From positions 1-64,000 of the forward strand of contig NZ_NSKB01000008.1 of the NCBI RefSeq assembly GCF_002286975.1: 64,000 nucleotides of DNA. The letters are read 5' to 3'. The number at the start of each line of letters is the position of its first letter. Within the stretch, counting starts at the first letter, position 1. Positions 44,583 to 53,138 of the stretch are shown here, in pieces. The position numbers were made by a program, and so were the translations under genes. The notes below the pieces were generated by a model. It was given only the letters and a program-made list of their open reading frames with translations, had not been told where the DNA came from and made no database searches. This DNA comes from Halomonas salipaludis. GTDB taxonomy: Bacteria; Pseudomonadota; Gammaproteobacteria; Pseudomonadales; Halomonadaceae.

Positions 44583-45494
44583 ATGCCTGCCCTAAGCCAC
44601 GATGCCGTGCCGGTGTTCAAACTCTATGGCGAGACACGGCACTGGCCGACACCGGATCTGCTGCACTGCGAGTCCATCGCCGAGCGCAGCCGGTTGCATG
44701 ATTGGCATATCAAGACCCACCGCCATGCCGACCTGCTGCACCTGCTGCATATCGCCGCCGGCGAGGTGGTGCTCGACCTGGAAGGCACCCAGACACGCTT
44801 CTGCGGCCCGGCGCTGATCGTGGTACCGGCCATGGCGATTCACGGCTTTCACTTCGAACAGCAGATTCGCGGCCATATCATTACCCTGGCCCAGCCGCTG
44901 GCCGAGCACCTGATCGTTGCCCTCAGCCATCAGGGTGCCGCCCTGCAACGCAGCGGCCACTACCGGCTGGTGGATAGCGGCGAAGCCCAGACCATCGCCC
45001 TGCTGGTAGCGCAGATCGCCGACGAGTACCGCCGCCCAGCGATCAATCGCGACCTGGTATTGCACGCGCTCATTCAGGCCCTGGCCGCCCAGGTCGCGCG
45101 TCGCGCCGAGCGCCAACGTAGCCATCCCCCAGCGCTGCGGCCGACGCCGAGTACCAGCGAGCGGGCGCGCAGCCACCTGCAGCGCTTCCAGGCGCTGATC
45201 GAGGCCCACTACCGCGAGCAGCCCACCGTCGGCGCCCTGGCCAAGCAGCTCGGCATCACCGCCGCCCACCTCAATACCCTGTGCCGCCAGTTGGCCGACC
45301 GCAGCGCCCTGCAATTGCTGCATGAGCGCATCCTGCTGGAGGCCAAGCGCCAGCTCACCTACACCAACATGACCATCAGCGAGGTCGCCGATAGCCTCGG
45401 CTTCTCCGAGCCGGCCTACTTCACACGCTTCTTCAAGCGGCTTACCGGGCTCAATCCACGTGATTTTCGCATGCGCCAACACGCTCCCTGCTAA
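44583..45494 (+). CDS. pobR: AraC-family regulator PobR
   Basis: A 303-residue AraC-type activator. The N-terminal cupin part (HRHADLLHLLHIAAGEVVLDLEG) is the effector-binding domain. The C-terminal pair of helix-turn-helix units reads PTVGALAKQLGITAAHLNTLCRQL and MTISEVADSLGFSEPAYFTRFFKRLTGLNP. Pseudomonas-type PobR proteins belong to this family and activate pobA with 4-hydroxybenzoate. The divergent position to pobA supports the name. Confidence 0.9.
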   Translation: MPALSHDAVPVFKLYGETRHWPTPDLLHCESIAERSRLHDWHIKTHRHADLLHLLHIAAGEVVLDLEGTQTRFCGPALIVVPAMAIHGFHFEQQIRGHIITLAQPLAEHLIVALSHQGAALQRSGHYRLVDSGEAQTIALLVAQIADEYRRPAINRDLVLHALIQALAAQVARRAERQRSHPPALRPTPSTSERARSHLQRFQALIEAHYREQPTVGALAKQLGITAAHLNTLCRQLADRSALQLLHERILLEAKRQLTYTNMTISEVADSLGFSEPAYFTRFFKRLTGLNPRDFRMRQHAPC

Positions 45495-45497
45495 GGA

Positions 45498-45519
45498 AGC
45501 GCTGCGAATGCCCAGCGCT
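45498..45519. terminator. Possible bidirectional hairpin between pobR and an AraC gene
   Basis: AGCGCTG and CAGCGCT form a 7-bp stem between two convergent stop codons. It lacks a T-tract, so it is a weak candidate. Confidence 0.35.
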
Positions 45520-46496
45520 CAATGTGGCACGCACGCTTCCCGCTTGCGCAGCTCCCCCGGCGACACCCCGTAGCGCTCACGAAACACCTTCGCGAAGTGC
45601 GCGCTATCGAGGAACCCATGCGCCAGGGCGATATGCGTAATGCTGCACCGCCGCTGGGCCGTGTCCAGCAGTGCCAGATAGCACTGCTCCAGGCGCAGCT
45701 CGCGAATGAAGGCGGCCGGCGGCAGCGTGCCGTAGCGACGAAACTCGTCGTAGAGACCGCGCATCGAGACGTTAAGGGCAGACGCCAGATCCTCGGGCGC
45801 CAGCGTGGGATCGGCGATGCGCTGCAGTATCACCCGGCGTGCCTTGGTGATGCGTTCGCTGGGCAGCGGGGCGCAGTGCAACTGCTGGCGTTGATGACGC
45901 CACAGGGAGCCAAACGCCAGCTCGAGTGCTGCATCCTCCACCTGGGCAACGGGTGGACCACTCGGCCAAGTCAGCTGAGAGCGCAGTACCGCCAAGGCCG
46001 CATGCGCACCGGCATCCCAAGGTAGCGCCTGCCCCTGGCAGCCTTCAGCCAATCGCCGCCACTCCGGCACCTCGGCCAGGTCGATGCTCAGCATCAGGGC
46101 ACGATAGTCGCCGAAGGTCTGTAACCGATAGGGGGTCGAGAGGCGATAGACCGTCATCTTGCCGGGGCTGAGGCGAATGCTGCGCCCGCCCTGCTCCATC
46201 TTCGCTTCGCCATGCAGTTGCCAGACGAGCTTGAAGGTGTGATCGCCGCCAGAGAGTCCCACGAGCCGTGGCGTACGCGTCACCCGTACCGGCGAACTGG
46301 TGAGCTTTATCAGGTGGCTTCTGTGCAAACCCCGCCCGCGCAATCTGGCATGGAACAGCGGCGACTGCGGGACCACCTCCAGCGGCGGCAGGTGCGCCTC
46401 ACTGGCCTGCAGGAAGCACTCCAGGTTGGTCGTGGTCAGGGCAGGCGGCGGCGCGCGATCAGGACGTGCCGCCGAGGCTGGGGAGGCATTGTTCAT
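45519..46496 (-). CDS. AraC-family regulator of the benzyl-alcohol type dehydrogenase pair (candidate)
   Basis: A 325-residue AraC/XylS-type regulator. The N-terminal AraC-binding-like domain (LIKLTSSPVRVTRTPRLVG, IRLSPGKMTVYRLSTPYRL) is followed by the DNA-binding domain (about 215-320) with LAPEDLASALNVSMRGLYDEFRRYGT and CSITHIALAHGFLDSAHFAKVFRERYGVSPGEL. It is divergent from the aldehyde and alcohol dehydrogenase genes. Two direct repeats with a 21-base period in the gap fit its likely mode of binding. Ligand unknown. Confidence 0.88.
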   Translation of the reverse strand: MNNASPASAARPDRAPPPALTTTNLECFLQASEAHLPPLEVVPQSPLFHARLRGRGLHRSHLIKLTSSPVRVTRTPRLVGLSGGDHTFKLVWQLHGEAKMEQGGRSIRLSPGKMTVYRLSTPYRLQTFGDYRALMLSIDLAEVPEWRRLAEGCQGQALPWDAGAHAALAVLRSQLTWPSGPPVAQVEDAALELAFGSLWRHQRQQLHCAPLPSERITKARRVILQRIADPTLAPEDLASALNVSMRGLYDEFRRYGTLPPAAFIRELRLEQCYLALLDTAQRRCSITHIALAHGFLDSAHFAKVFRERYGVSPGELRKREACVPH

Positions 46497-46527
46497 AGGC
46501 TGGCGACTCCGTAGCTAATGTTATAGA

Positions 46528-46558
46528 TATAATTTATTGCTACTTACAACTATATAAT
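46528..46558. promoter_or_regulatory. AT-rich promoter-like segment in the AraC-ALDH gap
   Basis: Two perfect TATAAT hexamers (46528-46533 and 46553-46558) lie in a markedly AT-rich stretch. They could serve as -10 elements for plus-strand transcription or as upstream elements. No good -35 at 17 bases is visible. Confidence 0.35.
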
Positions 46559-46591
46559 CTGGTCCAAGCGGCCGAGCTTGGCAAGTCGTCG

Positions 46592-46630
46592 TGCAGGGAC
46601 CAACAAGAGGTCTGCAGGGATCGACAAGAC
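46592..46630 (+). promoter_or_regulatory. Direct repeats with 21-base period, probable AraC/XylS-family operator
   Basis: GCAGGGACCAACAAGA (46593-46608) and GCAGGGATCGACAAGA (46614-46629) agree at 14 of 16 positions with a period of exactly 21 bases, two helical turns. AraC/XylS activators typically bind such tandem sites just upstream of -35. The dehydrogenase start lies about 97 bases downstream. Each copy begins TGCA, as XylS half-sites do. Confidence 0.6.
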
Positions 46631-46660
46631 GGGGAGGGCAGCACGCGGCAGGCTAGGTGC

Positions 46661-46683
46661 TGTACGCAGACAGTTTTCGTACA
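46661..46683. promoter_or_regulatory. Inverted repeat TGTACG-N11-CGTACA
   Basis: A perfect 6-bp inverted repeat located between the direct repeats and the aldehyde dehydrogenase start. It could be a second regulator site or chance. Confidence 0.3.
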
Positions 46684-46726
46684 CAGGCATGATAAATCCA
46701 AATAGCCATGCTGCAGGAGACACGCC

Positions 46727-48136
46727 ATGACGCAGACACACACCTTCCACGCCCTGGTCGGCGGCCAGCTGAGCACGGGTAGCCGCCAGATGCCGGTGAT
46801 CAACCCCAGTAGTGAAGAGGTGATCACCCACTGCCCACAAGCCACCTCCGAGGAGGTCGAGCACGCCATTCGCGTGGCACGAGAGGCCTGGCCTGGCTGG
46901 CGGGATACGCCCCTGGAACAGCGCCGCCGCGTGCTGCACGCCATCGCCGATCGCATCGAGGCGAACGCCGAGGAGCTGCAGCGCTGGCTCACCCTGGAGC
47001 AGGGCAAACCGCTGGCAGGGGCAGCCGTGGAGACCTCCCAGGCGCCCGCCATCCTGCGCTATTTCGCTGAAGCCGACCTGTCGCCGCGCACCCTGCAGGA
47101 CGACGAGCAGCAGTGTGCCGAGCTACACCGCCGCCCGCTGGGCGTCGTCGCCGCCATCGTGCCCTGGAACTTCCCCCTGGTAATGGCCTGCTACAAGTTG
47201 GGCCCGGCACTGATTACCGGCAATGTATGCCTGATCAAACCGAGCCCTACCACCCCGCTGGCGACACTGCGCCTCGGCGAGCTGATTGCCGACTTGGTGC
47301 CACCCGGGGTGGTCAGCATCCTGCCGGATGGCGGGGATATCGGCCCCTTGCTGACCGGCCACCCAGACATCGACAAGATCTCCTTCACCGGCTCCACCAC
47401 CACCGGGCGAAGCGTGATGCGCGCCGCCGCCGATAACCTGCAGCGCATCACCCTGGAGCTGGGCGGCAACGACGCCGCCATCGTGCTCGATGACGTGGAC
47501 GTCGACGCCGTGGCACCGCAGCTGTTCGGCCTGGCCTTCGTCAACTCCGGCCAGGTGTGCATGTCGATCAAGCGCCTTTACATTCAGTCCGGCATCTACG
47601 AGCGCATGTGTGATGCCCTCGCCGAGCTGGCGCGCAACGCCAAGGTCGGCGACGGGCTGGATCCGGCTACCCAGTTTGGGCCGCTGCAGAATCGCAAGCA
47701 GTTCGAGACGGTGAAACGAATGCTCGAACTGGCACCACAGCACGGTCGAATCATTGCCGGCGGCCGTGCTTATGGGCCGGGGTATTTCGTCGAGCCGACG
47801 CTGATCCGCGATATCGAGGAGGGCAACCCGGTGGTCGACGAGGAGATCTTCGGCCCGGTTCGCTCGCTGCTGCGCTTCGACGACGTCGAGGATGCCATAC
47901 GGCGCGCCAATCGCTCGCCCTATGGCCTGGGCAGCTCGGTATGGACGCGGGATAGCGCGCGCGGCAAGCAGATCGCCTGTCGATTGGAGAGCGGCAGTGC
48001 CTGGGTCAACCAGCACTTCGCCATGGCGCCGCACATACCCTTTGGGGGCCATAAACAGTCGGGGATCGGCGTGGAGTTTGGCGAGGCGGGACTTAACGAA
48101 TACACCGCTATCCAGTCGGTGGTCGTTGCCAAATAA
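46727..48136 (+). CDS. Benzaldehyde dehydrogenase-like aldehyde dehydrogenase
   Basis: A 469-residue NAD(P)-dependent aldehyde dehydrogenase. The cofactor segment is PWNFPLVMACYK with FTGSTTTGRSVM, the catalytic glutamate is in TLELGGNDAAIV and the catalytic cysteine in SGQVCMSIKRLY. CAGGAG precedes the start. It lies 19 bases before a benzyl-alcohol dehydrogenase gene, so the pair probably oxidises an arylmethanol to the acid. The sequence alone would also allow a semialdehyde substrate. Confidence 0.87.
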   Translation: MTQTHTFHALVGGQLSTGSRQMPVINPSSEEVITHCPQATSEEVEHAIRVAREAWPGWRDTPLEQRRRVLHAIADRIEANAEELQRWLTLEQGKPLAGAAVETSQAPAILRYFAEADLSPRTLQDDEQQCAELHRRPLGVVAAIVPWNFPLVMACYKLGPALITGNVCLIKPSPTTPLATLRLGELIADLVPPGVVSILPDGGDIGPLLTGHPDIDKISFTGSTTTGRSVMRAAADNLQRITLELGGNDAAIVLDDVDVDAVAPQLFGLAFVNSGQVCMSIKRLYIQSGIYERMCDALAELARNAKVGDGLDPATQFGPLQNRKQFETVKRMLELAPQHGRIIAGGRAYGPGYFVEPTLIRDIEEGNPVVDEEIFGPVRSLLRFDDVEDAIRRANRSPYGLGSSVWTRDSARGKQIACRLESGSAWVNQHFAMAPHIPFGGHKQSGIGVEFGEAGLNEYTAIQSVVVAK

Positions 48137-48155
48137 CCCCTTGCAGGAGCACATT

Positions 48156-49268
48156 ATGAATATCCATGCAGCCGTTACCCGCTCGCCTCGGGCGCCCTTC
48201 TCGCTGGAGACCTTGCAGCTCGAGCCGCCCCGCGCCGGCGAAATCCTGGTGCGGGTGGTAGCGACCGGCATCTGCCACACCGATATCGCCATGCGCGACC
48301 AGCTTCTCCCCACGCCACAGCCGGTGGTGCTCGGACATGAAGGATCCGGCATCGTCGAGCAAGTGGGCCCGGGGGTTGCCAAGGTCAAGCCTGGCGATCA
48401 TGTGGTCATGACCTTCAACTCGTGCGGACACTGCCCCAGCTGCTTCGATGGCGAAGCCAGCTACTGCCACGAGTTCTTCCCACGCAATTTTCTCGGCACG
48501 CGAGCGGACGGCTCCAGTGGCCTGTCGAAGGATAGTGAGCCGGTGCATGGCAACATCTTTGGCCAGTCCTCCTTCGCCAGCCACGCCCTCTGCCATGAGC
48601 GCAATATCGTCAAGGTGCCGCAAACGGCACCGCTGGAGCTGCTCGGCCCCCTCGCCTGCGGCGTGCAAACCGGCGCCGGTGCAGTGCTCAATGCGCTTGG
48701 GGTCGTACCAGGCAGCAGCATCGCCGTGTTCGGGGTGGGCTCGGTGGGCCTATCGGCCATCATGGCCAGCGTGGTGGCGGGTGCGACCACGATCATCGCG
48801 GTGGATCGCCATGCGACACGCCTGGCCATGGCCGAGGAGCTCGGCGCCACCCACGTCTGCCTGTCTGACAATCCCGAAATGGAGCAACGCATTGTGCAGG
48901 TCACGAATGACCTCGGCGTCGACTACGCACTGGATACGACCGGTATCGCCGCGGTCATCCAGCAGGCGGTGGCCGTTCTGGCTCCGCGTGGCAGCTGTGG
49001 CATTCTCGGCGCCTCGGCACCGGGCAGCCTGATGGAGCTGGACCTGGCGCACATGATGTCGGCGGGCCGCAGTCTGCGCGGCATCGTCGAGGGAGACGCT
49101 CATTCCGATACTTTCATCCCCACGCTGATACGCCTTTATCAGCAGGGCCGCTTCCCGTTCGACCGGCTGGTCACGTTCTACGACTTCCACCAGATCAACC
49201 AGGCGATCGACGATGCCGAACACGGCCGGGTCATCAAGCCCATCGTTCGCCATTCCCGCGACGTCTAA
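48156..49268 (+). CDS. Aryl/benzyl alcohol dehydrogenase (zinc-dependent, XylB-like)
   Basis: A 370-residue medium-chain zinc alcohol dehydrogenase. The catalytic zinc site is TGICHTDIAMRD with GHEGSGIV, and the structural zinc site is CGHCPSCFDGEASYC. The NAD fold contains VFGVGSVGLSA. Sequence features such as NFLGTRADGSS and HGNIFGQSSFASHAL resemble aryl-alcohol dehydrogenases of the XylB type. The start at 48156 has CAGGAG; the longer open frame upstream lies inside the previous gene. Together with the aldehyde dehydrogenase it converts a benzyl alcohol to a benzoate, which could enter the cat branch. Confidence 0.88.
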   Translation: MNIHAAVTRSPRAPFSLETLQLEPPRAGEILVRVVATGICHTDIAMRDQLLPTPQPVVLGHEGSGIVEQVGPGVAKVKPGDHVVMTFNSCGHCPSCFDGEASYCHEFFPRNFLGTRADGSSGLSKDSEPVHGNIFGQSSFASHALCHERNIVKVPQTAPLELLGPLACGVQTGAGAVLNALGVVPGSSIAVFGVGSVGLSAIMASVVAGATTIIAVDRHATRLAMAEELGATHVCLSDNPEMEQRIVQVTNDLGVDYALDTTGIAAVIQQAVAVLAPRGSCGILGASAPGSLMELDLAHMMSAGRSLRGIVEGDAHSDTFIPTLIRLYQQGRFPFDRLVTFYDFHQINQAIDDAEHGRVIKPIVRHSRDV

Positions 49269-49309
49269 CCCGTCGACTTCTTGCCCCCATCACCAGGTGT
49301 TCACAGTAC

Positions 49310-49338
49310 AACGGCAGCTTCGGTCTGCCGTTTTTTTT
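49310..49338 (+). terminator. Rho-independent terminator after the alcohol dehydrogenase gene
   Basis: Stem ACGGCAG / CTGCCGT around CTTCGGT, followed by eight T residues. Confidence 0.92.
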
Positions 49339-49513
49339 GGTATCTCCCGTCACTCTGTACACATGCTCCACCAAAGGTGTAATACCCAGTCAATGACCTG
49401 ATGGACAGGATGGTGTAAAATCCACAATGTTTATCGATACAACAGTATGCCTTGTCAACTAGACTGTCAGCATCGCCCAATAACTCGTGAACCCTTCATC
49501 GCCGAGGCCCACC

Positions 49514-50284
49514 ATGACCGAGCCCCTCGTCAAGACGTCACTGGACGACAGCATCTACACCATTACCCTGGCACGACCGGAAAAGCGCAACGCCGTGAGC
49601 GACCGCCTGCTCGGTGCCCTGGAGGAGGCTCTGATCGCCATTCCCGAGGGCACCCGGGTGATCATCCTGGCCGCCGAAGGCAAGCACTTCTGCGCCGGAC
49701 TGGACCTCGCCGAGCACCAGCACCGCGACCCCTTCGGTGTGGTGCAGCACTCGCGCGGCTGGCACCGCATCTTCGACCGCCTGCAGAATGGCGGCCTACC
49801 GGTGGTCACCGCCATGCAGGGCGCGGTGATCGGTGGCGGCCTAGAGCTGGCCACCGCCACCCATGTGCGGGTCGCCGAAACCAACACCCTCTACCAGCTC
49901 CCCGAGGGGCGCCACGGCATCTTCGTCGGCGGCGGCGCCTCGGTGCGGGTGTCCTCTATCATCGGCCCCGGCCGCATGTGCGAGATGATGCTCACCGGCC
50001 GCGTCATGGAGGCCGACGAGGGCCAGCGTCTGGGGCTGTCCCACTACGTGGTCGGTGAAGGCGAGAGCCTCGACAAGGCGCGCCAGCTCGCCGCGCGCAT
50101 CGCCGAGAACGCACCCATGGCCAATTGGGCCATGGTCTCCGCCATCTCACGCATCGACAACATGGCCAGCGACGATGGCCTGTTCGTCGAGTCGCTGACC
50201 GCGGCCCTGACCCAGACCAGCCCCGAAGTGACCGAGCGCATCGGCAGCTTTTTCAATCACAAGGGCCAGGGCCCACGCATCTGA
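49514..50284 (+). CDS. Crotonase / enoyl-CoA hydratase family protein
   Basis: A 256-residue crotonase. The loop [13 protein letters not shown] forms the oxyanion hole and [15 protein letters not shown] carries the first catalytic glutamate. The second active-site position is [14 protein letters not shown], with glutamate conserved, so hydratase activity is likely. The start at 49514 follows GAGG; a GTG at 49487 is an alternative. It leads a three-gene set with an HSD10-like dehydrogenase and an acyl-CoA dehydrogenase, a beta-oxidation series without a visible ligase. Confidence 0.87.
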   Translation: MTEPLVKTSLDDSIYTITLARPEKRNAVSDRLLGALEEALIAIPEGTRVIILAAEGKHFCAGLDLAEHQHRDPFGVVQHSRGWHRIFDRLQNGGLPVVTAMQGAVIGGGLELATATHVRVAETNTLYQLPEGRHGIFVGGGASVRVSSIIGPGRMCEMMLTGRVMEADEGQRLGLSHYVVGEGESLDKARQLAARIAENAPMANWAMVSAISRIDNMASDDGLFVESLTAALTQTSPEVTERIGSFFNHKGQGPRI

Positions 50285-50294
50285 GGAGAGCATC

Positions 50295-51080
50295 ATGAAG
50301 TTCCAGGACAATAGCTTCATCGTTTCCGGTGGGGCCTCAGGGCTTGGCGAGGCCACGGTGCGCGCCCTGCACGGCGCCGGCGGCAGGGTCGTGATCGCCG
50401 ATATCAATGCCGAGCGCGGCGAGGCGCTGGCCGCCGAGCTGAATGGCCAGGGCGCCGCGGAGCGCGTGCGCTTCCGGCGCACCGACGTGACCAGCGAAGC
50501 CGATGCCCAGGCCGTGGTCGACCTCGCCCTGGAAACCTTCGGCGGCCTGCAGGGACTGATCAACTGCGCCGGGGTCGGCGACCCCGCCAAGGTAGTCAGC
50601 CGCGACGGCGAGCCGCTGCCTCTCGAGGCCTTCTCGCGCATCGTCAATATCAACCTGCTGGGCAGCTTCAATATGCTGCGCCTGGCCGCCGCGGCCATGG
50701 CCAAGGGCGAGCCCCAGGCCGACGGCGAGCGCGGAGTGATCATCAACACCGCCTCGGTGGCCGCCTTCGACGGCCAGATCGGCCAGCCGGCCTACGCGGC
50801 CTCCAAGGGCGGCATCGTCGCCATGACCCTGCCCATCGCCCGGGAGATGGCGCGCCACGGCATCCGCGTAATGACCATCGCCCCGGGGCTGTTCAAGACC
50901 CCGCTGATGGAGTCGCTGCCGGAAGAAGTCCAGCAGTCGCTGGCCGCGTCCATCCCCTTCCCCAGCCGCCTCGGCGAGCCCGACGAGTTTGCGCGCCTGG
51001 CCTGCCATATCGTCGATAACCCCATGCTCAACGGCGAGACCATTCGCCTGGATGGTGCTATCCGCATGGCGCCGCGTTAA
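50295..51080 (+). CDS. Short-chain dehydrogenase, 3-hydroxyacyl-CoA dehydrogenase type II-like
   Basis: A 261-residue short-chain dehydrogenase. It has the NAD loop [16 protein letters not shown], then [11 protein letters not shown], and the catalytic YxxxK in [21 protein letters not shown], followed by [11 protein letters not shown]. The order and residues match the HSD10 group, which oxidises 3-hydroxyacyl-CoAs. It starts ten bases after the crotonase stop with a GAGGAGAG site, so the two are co-transcribed. Confidence 0.88.
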   Translation: MKFQDNSFIVSGGASGLGEATVRALHGAGGRVVIADINAERGEALAAELNGQGAAERVRFRRTDVTSEADAQAVVDLALETFGGLQGLINCAGVGDPAKVVSRDGEPLPLEAFSRIVNINLLGSFNMLRLAAAAMAKGEPQADGERGVIINTASVAAFDGQIGQPAYAASKGGIVAMTLPIAREMARHGIRVMTIAPGLFKTPLMESLPEEVQQSLAASIPFPSRLGEPDEFARLACHIVDNPMLNGETIRLDGAIRMAPR

Positions 51081-51110
51081 TTAAGGCCACATTTCCAAGC
51101 ATCGTCCGAT

Positions 51111-51224
51111 GGAGGGCGCCGGGGGCAAGCTGACGCGAGGGTCCTATTCCAGGGATGGAATAGGTAGCGCCCAGGGATGGGTTCACAGCGCCCTCGCGAA
51201 GGCTTGCCGCCGGGGAAGCCCTCC
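51111..51224. repeat. Long imperfect inverted repeat between the SDR and acyl-CoA dehydrogenase genes
   Basis: A 114-base element whose ends pair: GGAGGGC at 51111 with GCCCTCC at 51218, GGCAAGC with GCTTGCC, and GCGAGGG with CCCTCGC. Inside it CCTATTCC and GGAATAGG form a further perfect 8-bp stem around AGGGAT. The inner text contains two CAGGGATGG units. It looks like a dispersed palindromic repeat of the REP/MITE type carried between genes; no coding potential. Confidence 0.7.
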
Positions 51225-51272
51225 CTCACCAAGCAACAGTCCGGCCAGCATCGCCACGAGGACGCCATCACC

Positions 51273-53057
51273 ATGCTCGACTACCAAGCCCCCCTGCGTG
51301 ATATGCAGTTTATCCTCGACGAGCTCGCCGGCCTGGAGGGCATCGGAGAGCTGCCCGGCTGCGAGGATGCCTCGCCGGATCTGGTCAGCGCCGTACTGGA
51401 GGAGGCCAGCAAGTTCGCCAGCGGTGTACTCGCCCCCCTCAACCAGGCCGGCGACCGCCAGGGCTGCCGCCTGGAAGGCGAGCGGGTGATCACCCCCGAC
51501 GGCTGGCAGGACGCCTATGACCAGTTTCGTGACGCCGGCTGGATCGGTCTCTCATTGCCTCCGGTGCACGGCGGCCAGGGCCTGCCCAAGCTGGTCTCCA
51601 CGCCGGTGTGGGAGATGTGGTTCTCGGCCAACATGGCCTTCGCCATGCTGCCCCAGCTCAACGTGGGCCAGACCGAGGCGCTGATGATCGCCGCCAGCGA
51701 AGAGCAGAAAGCCACCTGGCTCGACAAGATCGTCAGCGGCGAGTGGGCCGCCACCATGAACCTCACCGAGCCCCAGGCCGGCTCGGACCTGGCCGCCACC
51801 CGCATGCGTGCCGAGCCGGCTGGTGAAGGGCGCTACCGGCTGTTTGGGCAGAAGATCTATATCTCCTACGGCGAGCACGAGCTGACGCCCAACATCGTGC
51901 ACCTGGTGCTGGCCCGGCTCCCCGACGCCCCGCCCGGCATCAAGGGGCTGTCGCTGTTCCTGGCCCCCAAGTACCTGCTCGACGAACACGGCGAGCCGGG
52001 GGAGCAGAACGATATCCGCTGCATCTCCATCGAGCACAAGATGGGTATCCACGGCAGCCCCACCTGCACCCTCAGCTACGGCGACGCTGGCGGCGCCCTG
52101 GGCTACCTGGTCGGCGAGCCGCACCAGGGGCTCAAGACCATGTTCGTGATGATGAACGACGCCCGCTTCAACGTCGGAGTGCAGGGCGTGGCACTGGGCG
52201 AGCGCGCCTACCAGGCGGCGCTCGACTATGCCCGCGAACGCGTTCAGGGCCGTGATATCGTGACCGGCGAGAGCGGCAGGCCGATCATCGTTCACCCCGA
52301 CGTCAAGCGCATGCTGGTGTCGATGCGCGCCCGGCTGATGGCCATGCGCGGCTTGCTCTACACCGCCGCCAGTTGGTTCGACATCGCCCGCCACCACCAG
52401 CAGGCCGGGGTCACCGACAAGCACCGCCGCTACGTCGACCTGCTGATGCCGGTGGCCAAGGGCTGGTGCACCGAGGTCGGCAACGACCTCTGCGACGAGG
52501 CGATCCAGGTATTCGGCGGCATGGGCTTCGTCGAGGAGACCGGCGTCGCCCAGCTGTTCCGCGACGCTCGGGTCACCACCATCTTCGAGGGCACCACCGG
52601 CATCCAGGCCAACGACCTGCTGGGCCGCAAGATCCTGCGTGAGGACGCCGCCACCCTGCGCGAGCTGATTAGTGATATCCGCGGGACCGCCACCCAGCTC
52701 GCAGACCATCAGCGCCTCGCCGACCTGGCGGAACCGCTTGGCGACCAGGTAGCGCTTCTCGACGAAACCACCGACTGGCTGCTCGAGCACAAGGCCGATA
52801 CCGCCAACCTGTATGCCGGCGCCGTGCCCTTGCTGCACCTGCTCGGCATCGCCTGCGGCGCCTGGCAGATGGCGCGCCTGGCACTCGCCGCCGACACCCG
52901 CATCGAGAAGGGGCAAGGCGACACCGATTATCTACGGGGGCTGGTGGCGCTGGCCCGCTTCTACATGGCCACCCAAGCGCCCCAGGCTCACGCCCACGCC
53001 CATGCCGTCCGCCATGCCGGGGCGGTGCTGAGCCGTTTTCCTGAGAGAGGGTTATGA
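51273..53057 (+). CDS. Acyl-CoA dehydrogenase (long form, DmdC/FadE-like)
   Basis: A 594-residue acyl-CoA dehydrogenase with the three standard domains and a C-terminal extension (about 475-590) found in the 3-methylmercaptopropionyl-CoA dehydrogenase group. Flavin and substrate segments are MNLTEPQAGSDLAATRMRA and ISYGEHELTPNIVHLVLA, and the C-terminal IQVFGGMGFVEETGVAQLFRDARVTTIFEGTTGIQA contains the catalytic glutamate in the usual EGTTGIQ. The start at 51273 is chosen by the family N-terminus YQAPLRDMQF. It is separated from the SDR gene by the repeat element. Substrate unknown. Confidence 0.9.
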   Translation: MLDYQAPLRDMQFILDELAGLEGIGELPGCEDASPDLVSAVLEEASKFASGVLAPLNQAGDRQGCRLEGERVITPDGWQDAYDQFRDAGWIGLSLPPVHGGQGLPKLVSTPVWEMWFSANMAFAMLPQLNVGQTEALMIAASEEQKATWLDKIVSGEWAATMNLTEPQAGSDLAATRMRAEPAGEGRYRLFGQKIYISYGEHELTPNIVHLVLARLPDAPPGIKGLSLFLAPKYLLDEHGEPGEQNDIRCISIEHKMGIHGSPTCTLSYGDAGGALGYLVGEPHQGLKTMFVMMNDARFNVGVQGVALGERAYQAALDYARERVQGRDIVTGESGRPIIVHPDVKRMLVSMRARLMAMRGLLYTAASWFDIARHHQQAGVTDKHRRYVDLLMPVAKGWCTEVGNDLCDEAIQVFGGMGFVEETGVAQLFRDARVTTIFEGTTGIQANDLLGRKILREDAATLRELISDIRGTATQLADHQRLADLAEPLGDQVALLDETTDWLLEHKADTANLYAGAVPLLHLLGIACGAWQMARLALAADTRIEKGQGDTDYLRGLVALARFYMATQAPQAHAHAHAVRHAGAVLSRFPERGL

Positions 53058-53138
53058 ACCGGGCCCACTAACCAAGCATCTCAAAGCCGAATAGCATGAG
53101 AGCAAATAATATAAGAACAGTGACGGAGGCGTTCCCTG

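Noticed and set aside
46550-47052. Minus-strand open frame over the aldehyde dehydrogenase start
   Set aside because: Cysteine- and serine-rich antisense text; the plus-strand gene has a ribosome site and clear motifs.
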